Shown one piece after another: positions 43,839 through 55,215 of a stretch of DNA of 64,000 nt. The stretch covers positions 20,170,001 through 20,234,000 of the forward strand of contig JAWQUS010000030.1 in assembly GCA_036365455.1 (NCBI GenBank), written 5' to 3'. The notes under the pieces were generated by a model. It worked only from the letters and a program-made list of their open reading frames with translations. It had not been told where the DNA came from and did no database searches. Position 1 is the stretch's first letter, and the number at the start of each line of letters is the position of its first letter. This stretch comes from Macrosoma leucophasiata. Taxonomy: Eukaryota; Arthropoda; Insecta; Lepidoptera; Hedylidae. Both the position numbers and the translations under genes were made by a program.

Positions 43839-44050
43839 GACGACCCGGTTAGTCCAGCGGTGTGAGATGACCGTTTGATTCGAAGGGTCGCGGTTTCGAT
43901 CCCCGCACCGGGACAAATATTTGTATGGCCTACAGATATTTGTTTCGGGTCTGGGTGTTTGTGTACAACGGCACCAACGACACAGGTTTATACCTTCTGT
44001 GGGGCTGTGAGTGTAAGCGTATCTCACACCGCTGCACTAACCGGGTCGTC
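43839..44050. mobile_element. Element with tRNA-like terminal inverted repeats
   Basis: Left end GACGACCCGGTTAGTCCAGC then GGTGTGAGAT; right end, reading inward, GACGACCCGGTTAGTGCAGC then GGTGTGAGAT: 30 bp with one mismatch. The left end continues into a tRNA-like fold (CCCGGT pairing with ACCGGG; A-box-like TAGTCCAGCGG; TCGCGGTTTCGATCCCCGC as a T arm). AAACTG occurs just outside both ends, a possible target duplication. A TIR element whose ends are tRNA-like is unusual. Confidence 0.72.
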
Positions 44051-44365
44051 AAACTGCTTCACGTATTATTATAGACACCTTTCATGCTACTTACATAGAT
44101 TAAGACCAATCATTCTCCACGAAATGAGGTGTTCAGATATGACAGGCAAACATACATAATCGGTTAAGTATGGGCACACATAAACTTCTACGATAATAAC
44201 CGTTATCTCATGCCACGTTTAAGAGAGTATTAAGCTGGGAACTACAGGTTCATATTATATCTACAGACATTGAACGTGTTAAGCCGTGACTAACAGTCAT
44301 CGTTTTTAGGGTTGCCTAGAATCATAAGCTGCAAAAAACCGAAATTTTATGAATTCAGGATTAGA
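44051..44365. other. No gene recognised
   Basis: Intergenic, no repeat match. Confidence 0.4.
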
Positions 44366-44653
44366 TTTTTTTTTTAATGTAATAAAAGTGGCAAGCAAGC
44401 GTGCAGTTCACATTGATGTTAAGTGATGACTGCAGCCTATAGACACCCACACGAAGACCAAGGTCAAAATGCAGATGCGTTACCACTCCTGAGGCCTAAG
44501 GTGTTATGCCTCTGTGCCGGAAATTACGGGGCCGAACATTACCACCTGACCGGAACACAATAGTGCTGAACACTACCATTTAGCGGCAAGTAAATTAGGT
44601 AATGCGGTGGTGCCTACGCCCGCGAGCTCCGTCACTGGAGCTCTACCACCAGT
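44366..44653 (-). mobile_element. S1 SINE-like element, near consensus
   Basis: TTAATGTAATAAAAGTGGCA to GAGCTCTACCACCAGT. Confidence 0.9.
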
Positions 44654-44718
44654 AAAAAGATGTGTATTTATTTATTTACGATGACAAGCAACTATTATGA
44701 AACATCTAATAGTAGGAC

Positions 44719-45000
44719 CACTCGTCCGGATTCAGTACGGCGAACCGGATCCGCCGACCAAATCCGCTCTCGCTATACCTACACGACCGGATTCGGTACG
44801 GACCAAATCCGCTCTCGCTATACCTACACGACCGGATTCGGTACGGACCAAATCCGCTCTCGCTATACCTACACGACCGGATTCGGTACGGACCAAATCC
44901 GCTCTCGCTATACCTACACGACCGGATTCGGTACGGACCAAATCCGCTCTCGCTATACCTACACGACCGTATTCGGTACGGACCAAATCCGCGCGAACGG
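44719..45000. repeat. 45-bp minisatellite, five full units
   Basis: Unit AATCCGCTCTCGCTATACCT then ACACGACCGGATTCGGTACG then GACCA (45 bp) starting at 44761, 44806, 44851, 44896 and 44941, with diverged half-units on each side. Units are almost identical; the fifth has ACCGTATTC. 45 is divisible by three and several frames lack stops, so three long ORFs appear on both strands; the plus-strand unit would read DQIRSRYTYTTGFGT. No spacers, so not CRISPR. Confidence 0.95.
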
Positions 45001-45354
45001 ACCGCATCGGATTGATTAATAATAATTATGTCCGCCGGACTCCTCTACACACGGCCATATTTGGTTCGGAGAGTACAGAATACGTGTCTACACGATTACA
45101 TAGGAACGAATCATGAAGAAACGTAATGACTCTCTTTAAAATAGCATTGACGTTCATGAAATACTTATTTCATGAATATGATCCTTCCGAAGTGGTAAGG
45201 AATGTATTCCCTCCATTCCCTTTAACATTTAAAATTTGGGAATGACCTCAGATACGTAAGTAAATTCTGATTTAACGCTGAAATCATTAAAAATATGATT
45301 TTACGAAGCGTGGACTCATATTTGGTTTTACACACATACTATGTTACATATTTG
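45001..45354. other. No gene recognised
   Basis: AT-rich spacer between the minisatellite and a LINE tail. Confidence 0.4.
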
Positions 45355-45359
45355 CAGTT

Positions 45360-45620
45360 ATATCAATCAATCAATCAACCAATATATTTATTGCAAAATA
45401 TGTACCTACTTACATTAAATTGGTCTTAAACTAAAACATATAAGTCAGGTAAGTACATAAGCCCTTTTAAGGGGCATCGCAATTTCGACATGTCAAGCAA
45501 GTGTCTAACAAAATAATAATTATTAACAACATACATCTTTAAAAATGTTATTATTTTTTTCTTTTTTTATAATATTTAAAAGATTTTACTAGGACACTTT
45601 TGTCTGTACTCAATCGTCTC
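45360..45620 (-). mobile_element. LINE 3' end, (ATCA)n tail
   Basis: Tail on plus ATCAATCAATCAATCAACCA, followed by ATATATTTATTGCAAAATAT and CCCTTTTAAGGGGCATCGC. 5'-truncated, no coding part. Confidence 0.6.
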
Positions 45621-45908
45621 AGCGGTCGTATTACTGAAATACGTGAATATTCACTGAATTGAAGAATATTTTGCCTGTCACGACGCGTGTCTGACACGCT
45701 CAATGTCTGTAAATATAAACGACCCTCAGCAGTTAACCATCAAACGGCACTCCGGTGAGAAATATTGCCGCTTAGATGTTTATGAGGCGCTTATCTGTGC
45801 CGTAATTTTCAGTTGCCGATGCCCCATTAGATGTTATGTGGTTTAAATTGTGTTTTACCCCTGTTTGGGGGGGTAGATTAAAGAATATTACAAAAAGAAA
45901 ATAATTTT

Positions 45909-46012
45909 TTACTGGTGGTAGAATTCCAGGGTCGATCTGAAGGCCACCGCATTACTTAATATAGGTATCTTCCCTCAAATGTGAGTGTTTATCCCTATCG
46001 TGTTCCCTTTAG
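45909..46012 (+). mobile_element. S1 variant fragment
   Basis: Head ACTGGTGGTAGAATTCCAGG then GCCACCGCATTACTTAATAT and ATCGTGTTCC. Interrupted by the next MITE; the remainder is diverged. Confidence 0.65.
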
Positions 46013-46017
46013 ATTAA

Positions 46018-46121
46018 CCCCCATAATCATAAACGTACATTAGATACGTTTTGCAGGATAGAAAAAGACAAAAAAGAGATTAGCAACACTTTAGCCTAAA
46101 ATACGTTTATGAATAAGGGGG
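46018..46121. mobile_element. 104-bp MITE with TAA target duplication
   Basis: Left CCCCCATAATCATAAACGTA, right inward CCCCCTTATTCATAAACGTA, flanked by TAA on both sides (46015-46017, 46122-46124). A 3-bp TAA duplication fits PIF/Harbinger-type elements. Exact copy at 49418-49521. Confidence 0.78.
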
Positions 46122-46580
46122 TAAATATAGTAATGTATTAAAATTTGATATCCTGACAGCTGATAAGGCCGTATATTACACAATACATTTTTCTTTTTTT
46201 AACCGACTTAAAAGGTGTCCCTCACATTTAAAAATTAAATTAAAATCGTTAGTGTACTTAATTAGGTCAATGATTTACACAAAAAAAATATGAGTCAAAT
46301 ATTCCTGTCACATTGAAACACGCGAACAATTAATTAAAACATATTTGTATGACAAAGTTTATTCAAAAGATAGATATGGAATACGTTTTTTATGTCTGTA
46401 TGTAAATGTAGGATGTTGGTAGGTTGCATATTAAATATATTCATACATTTATTATGCAATGAAACTTGATCTCAAACTAATAAATGCTCAATATTTGAAT
46501 GAATCGTAAGCACGAAAAAATATAAAATAGGTATAATAGATATATTATTGAAAAAAATGTAATCAAGCCTTTATGATCTA

Positions 46581-46770
46581 CTAGCTTTTTGTTACCTGCG
46601 GTTTTGGCTTCGTAGATTTCGTTTTTTGACCATAAAGTAAAAACTCACGCATGACGTAACGGCGGCGGCGCCGGTGTCATCACACCACCACACTGGGAGG
46701 CAACTTATTTTGATGGGAGCAGAAGATTTTGAGGCAAAGGGACACGTACCTCGAAGCCTATTTTTATCTA
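46581..46770. other. Possible decayed Helitron end
   Basis: Begins CTAGCTTTTTGTTACCTGCG, then GGCTTCGTAGATTTCG, in the style of a reversed Helitron terminus, but neither hairpin nor second end is clear. Confidence 0.3.
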
Positions 46771-46775
46771 AGGAA

Positions 46776-46980
46776 GATGGCAAACAAGCATGCAGCTCAC
46801 ATTGATGATAAGTGATGACTGCAGCCTATAAACGTCTACAAAGACCAGAGGTCAAAATGCAGATGCGTTGCCACCCTTGAGACCTAAGTCGTGACGTCTA
46901 TGTGATAGTTATTATTGGGCCATTATCATCTAACCGGAACTCGATAGTGCTGAACACTACCATTTGGCGAGAGATAGAGG
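46776..46980 (-). mobile_element. S1 variant, reverse
   Basis: GATGGCAAACAAGCATGCAG, GACCAGAGGTCAAAATGCAG and GTGATAGTTATTATTGGGCC mark the second S1 subfamily. Head missing. Copy at 50176-50380. Confidence 0.8.
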
Positions 46981-47484
46981 CAAAAGGCTAGAGATAGGAT
47001 AGAGGCATCAAATACTGCATCAAAAAAATTGGTCATCAACCTTCTCCACTCAGTACTTATATTAGTAACGAGTATCCACGAGTTCCACGATTCCCTGGCC
47101 CCAGTGGAAAAGGCCCCTGTACTTAAATACCTTTATTTTAAACACTGACCTATTCCGATTTCTTTTAATCAAAACACCCAAATTGAATGCATTTATATTG
47201 CTACTCCTTAAACTAAAATGTCTCGGTTCGTTAAATTACATAAGTACTCGCAGCTATAATAAAATGTATTGTATTCTAAATGCCATTTCAATCATCAAAC
47301 CATTACATTAAACTCTTTAATTAAGCAGCAATAAGGGCCCGGACATAGAGCAACACGGGCCACCGGTCGCGGCGGACCGGACGGGAGTACCCATATGCAG
47401 GTTATCCCCTCTGTCAAAGTAGGCACTTGTGCAGCACAAGTGTTCCTATGCGTGTCGCCTTGATATTTGAATGTGTGCGTGATA

Positions 47485-47729
47485 TCTATAATATAAAAAT
47501 AAGTCGGGTTTTCCTTCCTGACGCTATAACTCCAGAACGCACGAACCGATTTCCACGGGTTTGCATTCGTTGGAAAGGTCTCGGGCGCCGTGAGGTTTAT
47601 AGCAAAGAAAATTCAGGAAAATTTTCAAGAGAAAAGGATGTGGTGTTTGAGGACAACTTATAATTTCTTACAAACATAGGCTATTTTTTAAACGAAATCC
47701 ACGCGGGCGAAGCCGCGGGCAACAGCTAG
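47485..47729 (+). mobile_element. HelD non-autonomous Helitron, complete, nested
   Basis: Starts TCTATAATATAAAAATAAGT after A and ends CGGGCAACAGCTAG before T, with subterminal hairpin GCGGGCGAAGCCGC. The target is the hAT-type MITE (GTGCGTGATA before, TTGTTTATAT after), as confirmed by the uninterrupted copy at 12530. Confidence 0.88.
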
Positions 47730-47799
47730 TTGTTTATATATTTTGTTAAAGTCAAAGTGTGAGTTTTGTAGCAATAGAGGATTTTTGTAATGTGTGTTT

Positions 47800-48080
47800 T
47801 TTTATGTGATGGAAGTGGCAAACAAGCATGCAGCTCACATTGATGTTAAGTGATGACTGCAGCCTATAGCCACCCACACAAAGACCAAGGTCAAAATGCA
47901 GATGTGTTACCACTCCTGAAACCTAAGGTAGGTGTTATGCCTCTGTGCCGGAAATTACAGGGCCGTACATTACCACCTGACCCAAACACGATAGTGCTGA
48001 ACACTACCATTTAGCGGCAAGTATATAAGGTAATGCGGTGGTACGTCGGCGAGCTCCGTCACTGGAGCTCTACCACCAGT
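47800..48080 (-). mobile_element. S1 element nested in the hAT-type MITE
   Basis: TATGTGATGGAAGTGGCAAA to GAGCTCTACCACCAGT, near consensus, with a GGTA duplication in CTAAGGTAGGTGTTATGC. Confidence 0.88.
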
Positions 48081-48206
48081 GAAAATGCGTGTCACATATA
48101 TTTCCCCGTGCAAAAAATTACAGACTGTTTTACATCGGTAATAAACGCTATGGCTACGCCTCTCCGGTCCGCCGGCCGGCGGCCCGTGTTGCTCTATGGG
48201 CCCGAA

Positions 48207-48639
48207 TAACACCGTTTGCGGGGAAGCGAGACAAACAGACAGTCGTCATTTAAATTACAATTTACTAAAGGCACCGCAGTGCCCGGCCCTGTAATATAAA
48301 TTAAATGCCAAATTAAATACGGCCCTGTACGCTCGGCGACAACGGTCTTAATGTTTATTTTGGTAGAAAATCAAACATGATAAGTATTTATTTCAACTTG
48401 CATATGCGAATCATTATTTTTAAAATGCACAGATAATAATATTATTATACGGAAAAAAGTGTAAAATTAAATTAACGTTTAATTGAGAATAGGTAGGTAG
48501 TTTACAATTTTCGAAATACCTACATATTTTATGAAACGTGAGGACCTCACCGCCTACGTGTGTAGCAAATTTTATTCTGCCTTGCAATACATCGAACAAT
48601 GGCGGTTAATCAATTCGAATAGAGCGTTAATAAATGCAA
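48207..48639. other. No gene recognised
   Basis: AT-rich. GGCCCTGTAATATAAATTAA and GGCCCTGTACGCTCGG are loosely S1-like but too short to call. Confidence 0.4.
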
Positions 48640-48815
48640 TAATGCGGAATGGGCAGCAGCGTCCCGCTATAGACTAACGCCACTGCGATGGCTAATCCGC
48701 ATGCCAAACATGGTGATTGTAATATATTTTTCGTAAAATGATGAGCAATATTGTTGAGGGCATTGTTGGGAAAGGCTTTTGTCCAGCAATGGACGTCTTT
48801 CGACTACATTGATAA
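48640..48815 (+). mobile_element. RTE-B-associated fragment
   Basis: GGGCAGCAGCGTCCCGCTAT and CCGCATGCCAAACATGG also occur at 56672-56735 next to another repeat; then GGCTTTTGTCCAGCAATGGA and GTCTTTCGACTAC match the RTE-B 3' end. Copy at 52040-52215. Confidence 0.5.
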
Positions 48816-50884
48816 TATTTTATCTTAAATGAAAATTGTATTGTGCTTTTGCAAATAGACACCTTAAGATCAACTTTGCAGATTCTTTCTGAATTAGTCT
48901 TGTTATGTAAGTACCTATGATCTGTCTGCCTGAATTAGTTTGTACTCGGTTCCAATTAGGATCGGATCACAAAACATTCTGACGAGTAACAGATAGATAT
49001 GAATGCACGTAAAAATCCGTTTATACCTCTGGGTAAAATATAGCCGTGAAATATTTTTAAGAGAAAAGCCTGACCAAGGAAATAAACCTTCACTTCAAGT
49101 TAATTTCCTACTAATCTACTACTACAGAATTCCATGGTCGCATATACAATGGAGGATAATTTTATTGCCGCTTAGATGTTTATGAGGCGCTTATCTGTGC
49201 CGTAATTTTCAGTTGCCGATGCCCCATTAGATGTTATGTGGTTTAAATTGTGTTTTACCCCTGTTTGGGGGGGTAGATTAAAGAATATTACAAAAAGAAA
49301 ATAATTTTTTACTGGTGGTAGAATTCCAGGGTCGATCTGAAGGCCACCGCATTACTTAATATAGGTATCTTCCCTCAAATGTGAGTGTTTATCCCTATCG
49401 TGTTCCCTTTAGATTAACCCCCATAATCATAAACGTACATTAGATACGTTTTGCAGGATAGAAAAAGACAAAAAAGAGATTAGCAACACTTTAGCCTAAA
49501 ATACGTTTATGAATAAGGGGGTAAATATAGTAATGTATTAAAATTTGATATCCTGACAGCTGATAAGGCCGTATATTACACAATACATTTTTCTTTTTTT
49601 AACCGACTTAAAAGGTGTCCCTCACATTTAAAAATTAAATTAAAATCGTTAGTGTACTTAATTAGGTCAATGATTTACACAAAAAAAATATGAGTCAAAT
49701 ATTCCTGTCACATTGAAACACGCGAACAATTAATTAAAACATATTTGTATGACAAAGTTTATTCAAAAGATAGATATGGAATACGTTTTTTATGTCTGTA
49801 TGTAAATGTAGGATGTTGGTAGGTTGCATATTAAATATATTCATACATTTATTATGCAATGAAACTTGATCTCAAACTAATAAATGCTCAATATTTGAAT
49901 GAATCGTAAGCACGAAAAAATATAAAATAGGTATAATAGATATATTATTGAAAAAAATGTAATCAAGCCTTTATGATCTACTAGCTTTTTGTTACCTGCG
50001 GTTTTGGCTTCGTAGATTTCGTTTTTTGACCATAAAGTAAAAACTCACGCATGACGTAACGGCGGCGGCGCCGGTGTCATCACACCACCACACTGGGAGG
50101 CAACTTATTTTGATGGGAGCAGAAGATTTTGAGGCAAAGGGACACGTACCTCGAAGCCTATTTTTATCTAAGGAAGATGGCAAACAAGCATGCAGCTCAC
50201 ATTGATGATAAGTGATGACTGCAGCCTATAAACGTCTACAAAGACCAGAGGTCAAAATGCAGATGCGTTGCCACCCTTGAGACCTAAGTCGTGACGTCTA
50301 TGTGATAGTTATTATTGGGCCATTATCATCTAACCGGAACTCGATAGTGCTGAACACTACCATTTGGCGAGAGATAGAGGCAAAAGGCTAGAGATAGGAT
50401 AGAGGCATCAAATACTGCATCAAAAAAATTGGTCATCAACCTTCTCCACTCAGTACTTATATTAGTAACGAGTATCCACGAGTTCCACGATTCCCTGGCC
50501 CCAGTGGAAAAGGCCCCTGTACTTAAATACCTTTATTTTAAACACTGACCTATTCCGATTTCTTTTAATCAAAACACCCAAATTGAATGCATTTATATTG
50601 CTACTCCTTAAACTAAAATGTCTCGGTTCGTTAAATTACATAAGTACTCGCAGCTATAATAAAATGTATTGTATTCTAAATGCCATTTCAATCATCAAAC
50701 CATTACATTAAACTCTTTAATTAAGCAGCAATAAGGGCCCGGACATAGAGCAACACGGGCCACCGGTCGCGGCGGACCGGACGGGAGTACCCATATGCAG
50801 GTTATCCCCTCTGTCAAAGTAGGCACTTGTGCAGCACAAGTGTTCCTATGCGTGTCGCCTTGATATTTGAATGTGTGCGTGATA

Positions 50885-51129
50885 TCTATAATATAAAAAT
50901 AAGTCGGGTTTTCCTTCCTGACGCTATAACTCCAGAACGCACGAACCGATTTCCACGGGTTTGCATTCGTTGGAAAGGTCTCGGGCGCCGTGAGGTTTAT
51001 AGCAAAGAAAATTCAGGAAAATTTTCAAGAGAAAAGGATGTGGTGTTTGAGGACAACTTATAATTTCTTACAAACATAGGCTATTTTTTAAACGAAATCC
51101 ACGCGGGCGAAGCCGCGGGCAACAGCTAG
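50885..51129 (+). mobile_element. HelD Helitron, duplicated copy
   Basis: Same as 47485-47729; duplicated with its host. Confidence 0.88.
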
Positions 51130-51199
51130 TTGTTTATATATTTTGTTAAAGTCAAAGTGTGAGTTTTGTAGCAATAGAGGATTTTTGTAATGTGTGTTT

Positions 51200-51480
51200 T
51201 TTTATGTGATGGAAGTGGCAAACAAGCATGCAGCTCACATTGATGTTAAGTGATGACTGCAGCCTATAGCCACCCACACAAAGACCAAGGTCAAAATGCA
51301 GATGTGTTACCACTCCTGAAACCTAAGGTAGGTGTTATGCCTCTGTGCCGGAAATTACAGGGCCGTACATTACCACCTGACCCAAACACGATAGTGCTGA
51401 ACACTACCATTTAGCGGCAAGTATATAAGGTAATGCGGTGGTACGTCGGCGAGCTCCGTCACTGGAGCTCTACCACCAGT
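51200..51480 (-). mobile_element. S1 element, duplicated copy
   Basis: Same as 47800-48080, including the GGTA duplication. Confidence 0.88.
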
Positions 51481-52562
51481 GAAAATGCGTGTCACATATA
51501 TTTCCCCGTGCAAAAAATTACAGACTGTTTTACATCGGTAATAAACGCTATGGCTACGCCTCTCCGGTCCGCCGGCCGGCGGCCCGTGTTGCTCTATGGG
51601 CCCGAATAACACCGTTTGCGGGGAAGCGAGACAAACAGACAGTCGTCATTTAAATTACAATTTACTAAAGGCACCGCAGTGCCCGGCCCTGTAATATAAA
51701 TTAAATGCCAAATTAAATACGGCCCTGTACGCTCGGCGACAACGGTCTTAATGTTTATTTTGGTAGAAAATCAAACATGATAAGTATTTATTTCAACTTG
51801 CATATGCGAATCATTATTTTTAAAATGCACAGATAATAATATTATTATACGGAAAAAAGTGTAAAATTAAATTAACGTTTAATTGAGAATAGGTAGGTAG
51901 TTTACAATTTTCGAAATACCTACATATTTTATGAAACGTGAGGACCTCACCGCCTACGTGTGTAGCAAATTTTATTCTGCCTTGCAATACATCGAACAAT
52001 GGCGGTTAATCAATTCGAATAGAGCGTTAATAAATGCAATAATGCGGAATGGGCAGCAGCGTCCCGCTATAGACTAACGCCACTGCGATGGCTAATCCGC
52101 ATGCCAAACATGGTGATTGTAATATATTTTTCGTAAAATGATGAGCAATATTGTTGAGGGCATTGTTGGGAAAGGCTTTTGTCCAGCAATGGACGTCTTT
52201 CGACTACATTGATAATATTTTATCTTAAATGAAAATTGTATTGTGCTTTTGCAAATAGACACCTTAAGATCAACTTTGCAGATTCTTTCTGAATTAGTCT
52301 TGTTATGTAAGTACCTATGATCTGTCTGCCTGAATTAGTTTGTACTCGGTTCCAATTAGGATCGGATCACAAAACATTCTGACGAGTAACAGATAGATAT
52401 GAATGCACGTAAAAATCCGTTTATACCTCTGGGTAAAATATAGCCGTGAAATATTTTTAAGAGAAAAGCCTGACCAAGGAAATAAACCTTCACTTCAAGT
52501 TAATTTCCTACTAATCTACTACTACAGAATTCCATGGTCGCATATACAATGGAGGATAATTT

Positions 52563-52977
52563 TAGCCTTCGACCGAATAGAACTGTACTGCAAGACCTCG
52601 CAGCTGCACCACTTCCACAATCTCATTAATTAAAATAAATAGGGAAAAGTTAAATCAGCTCGTGTTTGTGAGCAAAGAAATTGGGACTTTTTAATTATGA
52701 AGGTATAAATTACGGCAGAATAAAGTTGGGGGTAATTAATGGCCCCCAATTTAACAGAGACTTACCGTGTCGGGGGGAAAAGGAGGTTTTAAACCCTTGT
52801 TTAGTTTGAATCCAGAGCTACTGTTACAAGTTCCCTTGTATTTTATTAATTGTGAAAGTTTTGTAATTTATAAATACGTTTAAGTATTCATTTCCAAGAT
52901 AATACAAAGGTTTAATTTTGGGTATAATGATGCTGAGGAGTTTGTAACTTAACAAAAAGCATTATATGTGCCGCTAA
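52563..52977. other. No gene recognised
   Basis: Sequence to the right of the duplication. AT-rich, no repeat match. A poly-G run GGGGGGAAAAGGAGG near 52773. Confidence 0.4.
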
Positions 52978-53172
52978 TTAACTTCACGCCGCTAATCCAC
53001 GAAGAGGTAAACAGAGGTAAATAGTAAATAGATGTATTCATGAATGCCACATGCCAACACCTGCCATTTTTCTGTCTTGTACGTCCTTCAAACCTTGTCC
53101 AATGGAAAAAGCCTCTGACCTGACCGTCAAATCTGGTGCCACCTTGTAGCAGTAATGGCCTGTTTATTCCAC
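52978..53172 (-). mobile_element. S2 SINE, old and deleted
   Basis: TTAACTTCACGCCGCTAATC and GGTAAATAG near the 3' end, GTAGCAGTAATGGCCTG near the head. The middle is rearranged. Confidence 0.6.
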
Positions 53173-53176
53173 TGAT

Positions 53177-53314
53177 GGCCGAATAGGTACTCAAACGTCA
53201 CTAAATTTTAAGCAACCCTCAAATATGCACTATTTCTATCGTTTGAACGTGTTTTATAAAGACAGAAGACTTTTAAGTCCCTCCTAGATTTAAGTGACGT
53301 TTGAGTATTTGGCC
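53177..53314. mobile_element. 138-bp MITE
   Basis: GGCCGAATAGGTACTCAAAC then GTCAC at the left; inward from the right GGCCAAATACTCAAACGTCA. Arms ~28 bp with a 2-bp indel. It abuts the S2 head and may have inserted in it. Confidence 0.7.
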
Positions 53315-53380
53315 GTGAGACAATTCTCTGTGGCTTTGATGGCAATCATATACAGCGCAACAGTGGTTTTTTTGTTTGTT

Positions 53381-53565
53381 ACGTAGGTGGCAAACAAGCA
53401 TGCAGCTCACAGCCATGATTACAGAAACCAGAGATCAAAATGCCTCTGTGATTATTATTAGGGGATGGCCTTATCCCACATAACTATCTAACCGGAGCAC
53501 GATAGTGCTGAATATTACTATTTGGTGGCAGAGAGATTAAGTAATGTCGGTGGCGGATGGCAGTG
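53381..53565 (-). mobile_element. S1 variant with deletions
   Basis: GGTGGCAAACAAGCATGCAG, AACCAGAGATCAAAATGCC and AACCGGAGCACGATAGTGCT. Several internal blocks are lost. Confidence 0.72.
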
Positions 53566-55017
53566 TAAAAAAATCTGTTATGTAGGTATCGCATGTCACA
53601 TACACATTATGGCTTGTTTTGCATAACAATGTACTCATGTGTTACCGCAAATATTATCAACAATACATAATAATTTCGCTTGCAACAAGATAATTAATAT
53701 GACTAATTCAGTTGAACACATAATATTGTTGCCGAATCAAACAAAGCACGATGATTTATAAATAAGGAAAACCACTGAACCTACTTGTATGCGGTTTCTA
53801 GGTTACAGTTTATACTTCAATTATTGATTTGGTAATTGACAATTATTGACTATATTAAAAACATAATTTTAATGGTCTTTATTCTTAAAAAGTAACTCAA
53901 ATCAATAAAGAGTAAACTCAAAAAATTGTAAAATTTGTTTTGTTTGACTTGGTAAATTTCGGGGAATGGAGATAGAATCTTTCCGATGCCCTCCATGTGT
54001 TCTTATGAAGCCCATTTAAGTTCCGTATGTCATCATTGTAAACTTACAAGTAAAAGGCTATCTTCTTGAGTCTCTGTAGTAAATTGATCGAGACGATGTA
54101 TTGTAGCTTTGCAAATACTGTCCAGCCGAGTTGGATTCGTCAATTAACCACTTGTCTTTAGAAACAAAGTCGTCAACAATGAGTACGAGGGACGCCCGCC
54201 GCAACCTGAAAAGAGAATAGGACGACAGCGCAGCAGGACCAACGCGCCAACTACTGCCAACGCCATGGTGTCATGAGTCCACGATGCCCACTTCCTCCAT
54301 CACAACCCCCAAGAAAGGGGAGCCAAACGCCACCCTACAGCCGCAGGGCAGAAGAAGCTGCAGCAGAAAGGGACGCTTCTTGGGGCTGACGCTCGTTTTG
54401 CATCCACGTCATGCGATAACGCGCGTGTTCCAGTGACGATGAACGGGTACATAGTCATCAATTGTTTTGAGCGTAGTGCCCACAACTAATAAAGGAGTGA
54501 AGCTTGGACATTTACCATCATCTCCGTCATGTCTATGTTCATTTTGAGACTTGACACCCATTCGTTGCCACACAGTATATACCTAGTACTGGAGACAACT
54601 CACTAGCCCACCATCTTAAACTAACGCATTAAAATCAAAATTTTAAGTATATTGTGCGCGATTGTACCTTACAGCACGTATCGTGTACACATGAGTACAG
54701 TGGGAGATTTTAATCAATACGGTTTATTGGCTCAGTTGTTCGGTGCCTGTACATTGTACAGTGAACACCACAATTCATTTGATAGCCCCAAGCCCCATAC
54801 CTTTAGCGGTATTGTGCGCTTGACATGTTTCGAACAGGGTCGAATTCAGGGAAAATTGATTGCAGTATGCCAGGTGCGTTATGGAATAGGTAGTTGCTGA
54901 ATGGAAAAGTTATCCCTTTGTTACTAGTTGGGACAGTTTTTTAAAATTTATCTCTACGAGTCACATTTGTTTTAACGGAAATTAATCATATAACCTATTT
55001 GTCATATTATTATACTA
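53566..55017. other. 1.45 kb without recognisable gene
   Basis: First half AT-rich. 54180-54480 is GC-richer (GACGCCCGCCGCAACCTG, CCACCCTACAGCCGCAGGGC) and could be transposon coding debris, but frames are broken. ORFs at 54300 (minus) and 54652 (plus) have no motif. Confidence 0.4.
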
Positions 55018-55110
55018 CTAGCTGTGCCTGCGACTTCGTCCACGTGAGAAAAAATATGATTGTTCAGTATCTACCCGGACGAAGTCGTGGGATAACTAAT
55101 TAATAAATAT
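55018..55110 (-). mobile_element. Helitron-end fragment
   Basis: CTAGCTGTGCCTGCGACTTC, then a second GGACGAAGTCGTGGG 60 bp later. Similar debris lies at 55965-55990 and 56595-56670. Families not resolved. Confidence 0.5.
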
Positions 55111-55215
55111 TTATCGTACCTTATTTATGTAAGCTCGCATCAGGACACGTGACCCTGATCGAAAATTCGTAAGGCACTGATAATTAAAGCAATTTGTGCA
55201 AAATTAATCCTTATA

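Larger units (their letters stand above)
47344..48198. mobile_element. hAT-type MITE carrying a Helitron and an S1 copy
   Basis: Ends CATAGAGCAACACGGGCCAC (left) and, inward from the right, CATAGAGCAACACGGGCCGC. Host duplication GGCCCGGA (47336-47343) and GGCCCGAA (48199-48206), one mismatch. With the two inner elements removed it aligns with the 330-bp element at 12407. Confidence 0.86.
45763..49162. repeat. 3,400-bp tandem duplication, copy 1
   Basis: Repeated head to tail as 49163-52562. All sampled stretches are identical at an offset of exactly 3,400. The left edge differs at 45762/49162 (A against T); the right edge at 49165/52565 (T against G). The bases TA are common to both edges and to the joint (45763-45764, 49163-49164, 52563-52564). 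Contents: S1 variant, small MITE, S1, hAT-type MITE with nested Helitron and S1, RTE-B scrap. Confidence 0.96.
50744..51598. mobile_element. hAT-type MITE, duplicated copy
   Basis: Second copy of 47344-48198 produced by the segmental duplication, not by transposition: its flanks and both nested elements are copied too. Confidence 0.88.
49163..52562. repeat. 3,400-bp tandem duplication, copy 2
   Basis: Direct continuation of copy 1 with the same order of elements, each shifted by 3,400: S1 variant 49309-49412, MITE 49418-49521, S1 50176-50380, hAT-type MITE 50744-51598, HelD 50885-51129, S1 51200-51480, RTE-B piece 52040-52215. I saw no difference in the lines compared, but did not check every base. 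Confidence 0.96.

Noticed and set aside
44719..45000. CRISPR array
   Set aside because: The 45-bp units are directly adjacent with no variable spacers, in a eukaryotic transposon-rich context; it is a minisatellite.
47427..47663. 78-codon ORF present twice (also 50827-51063)
   Set aside because: It spans the hAT-type MITE/HelD junction; its second copy is due to the segmental duplication.
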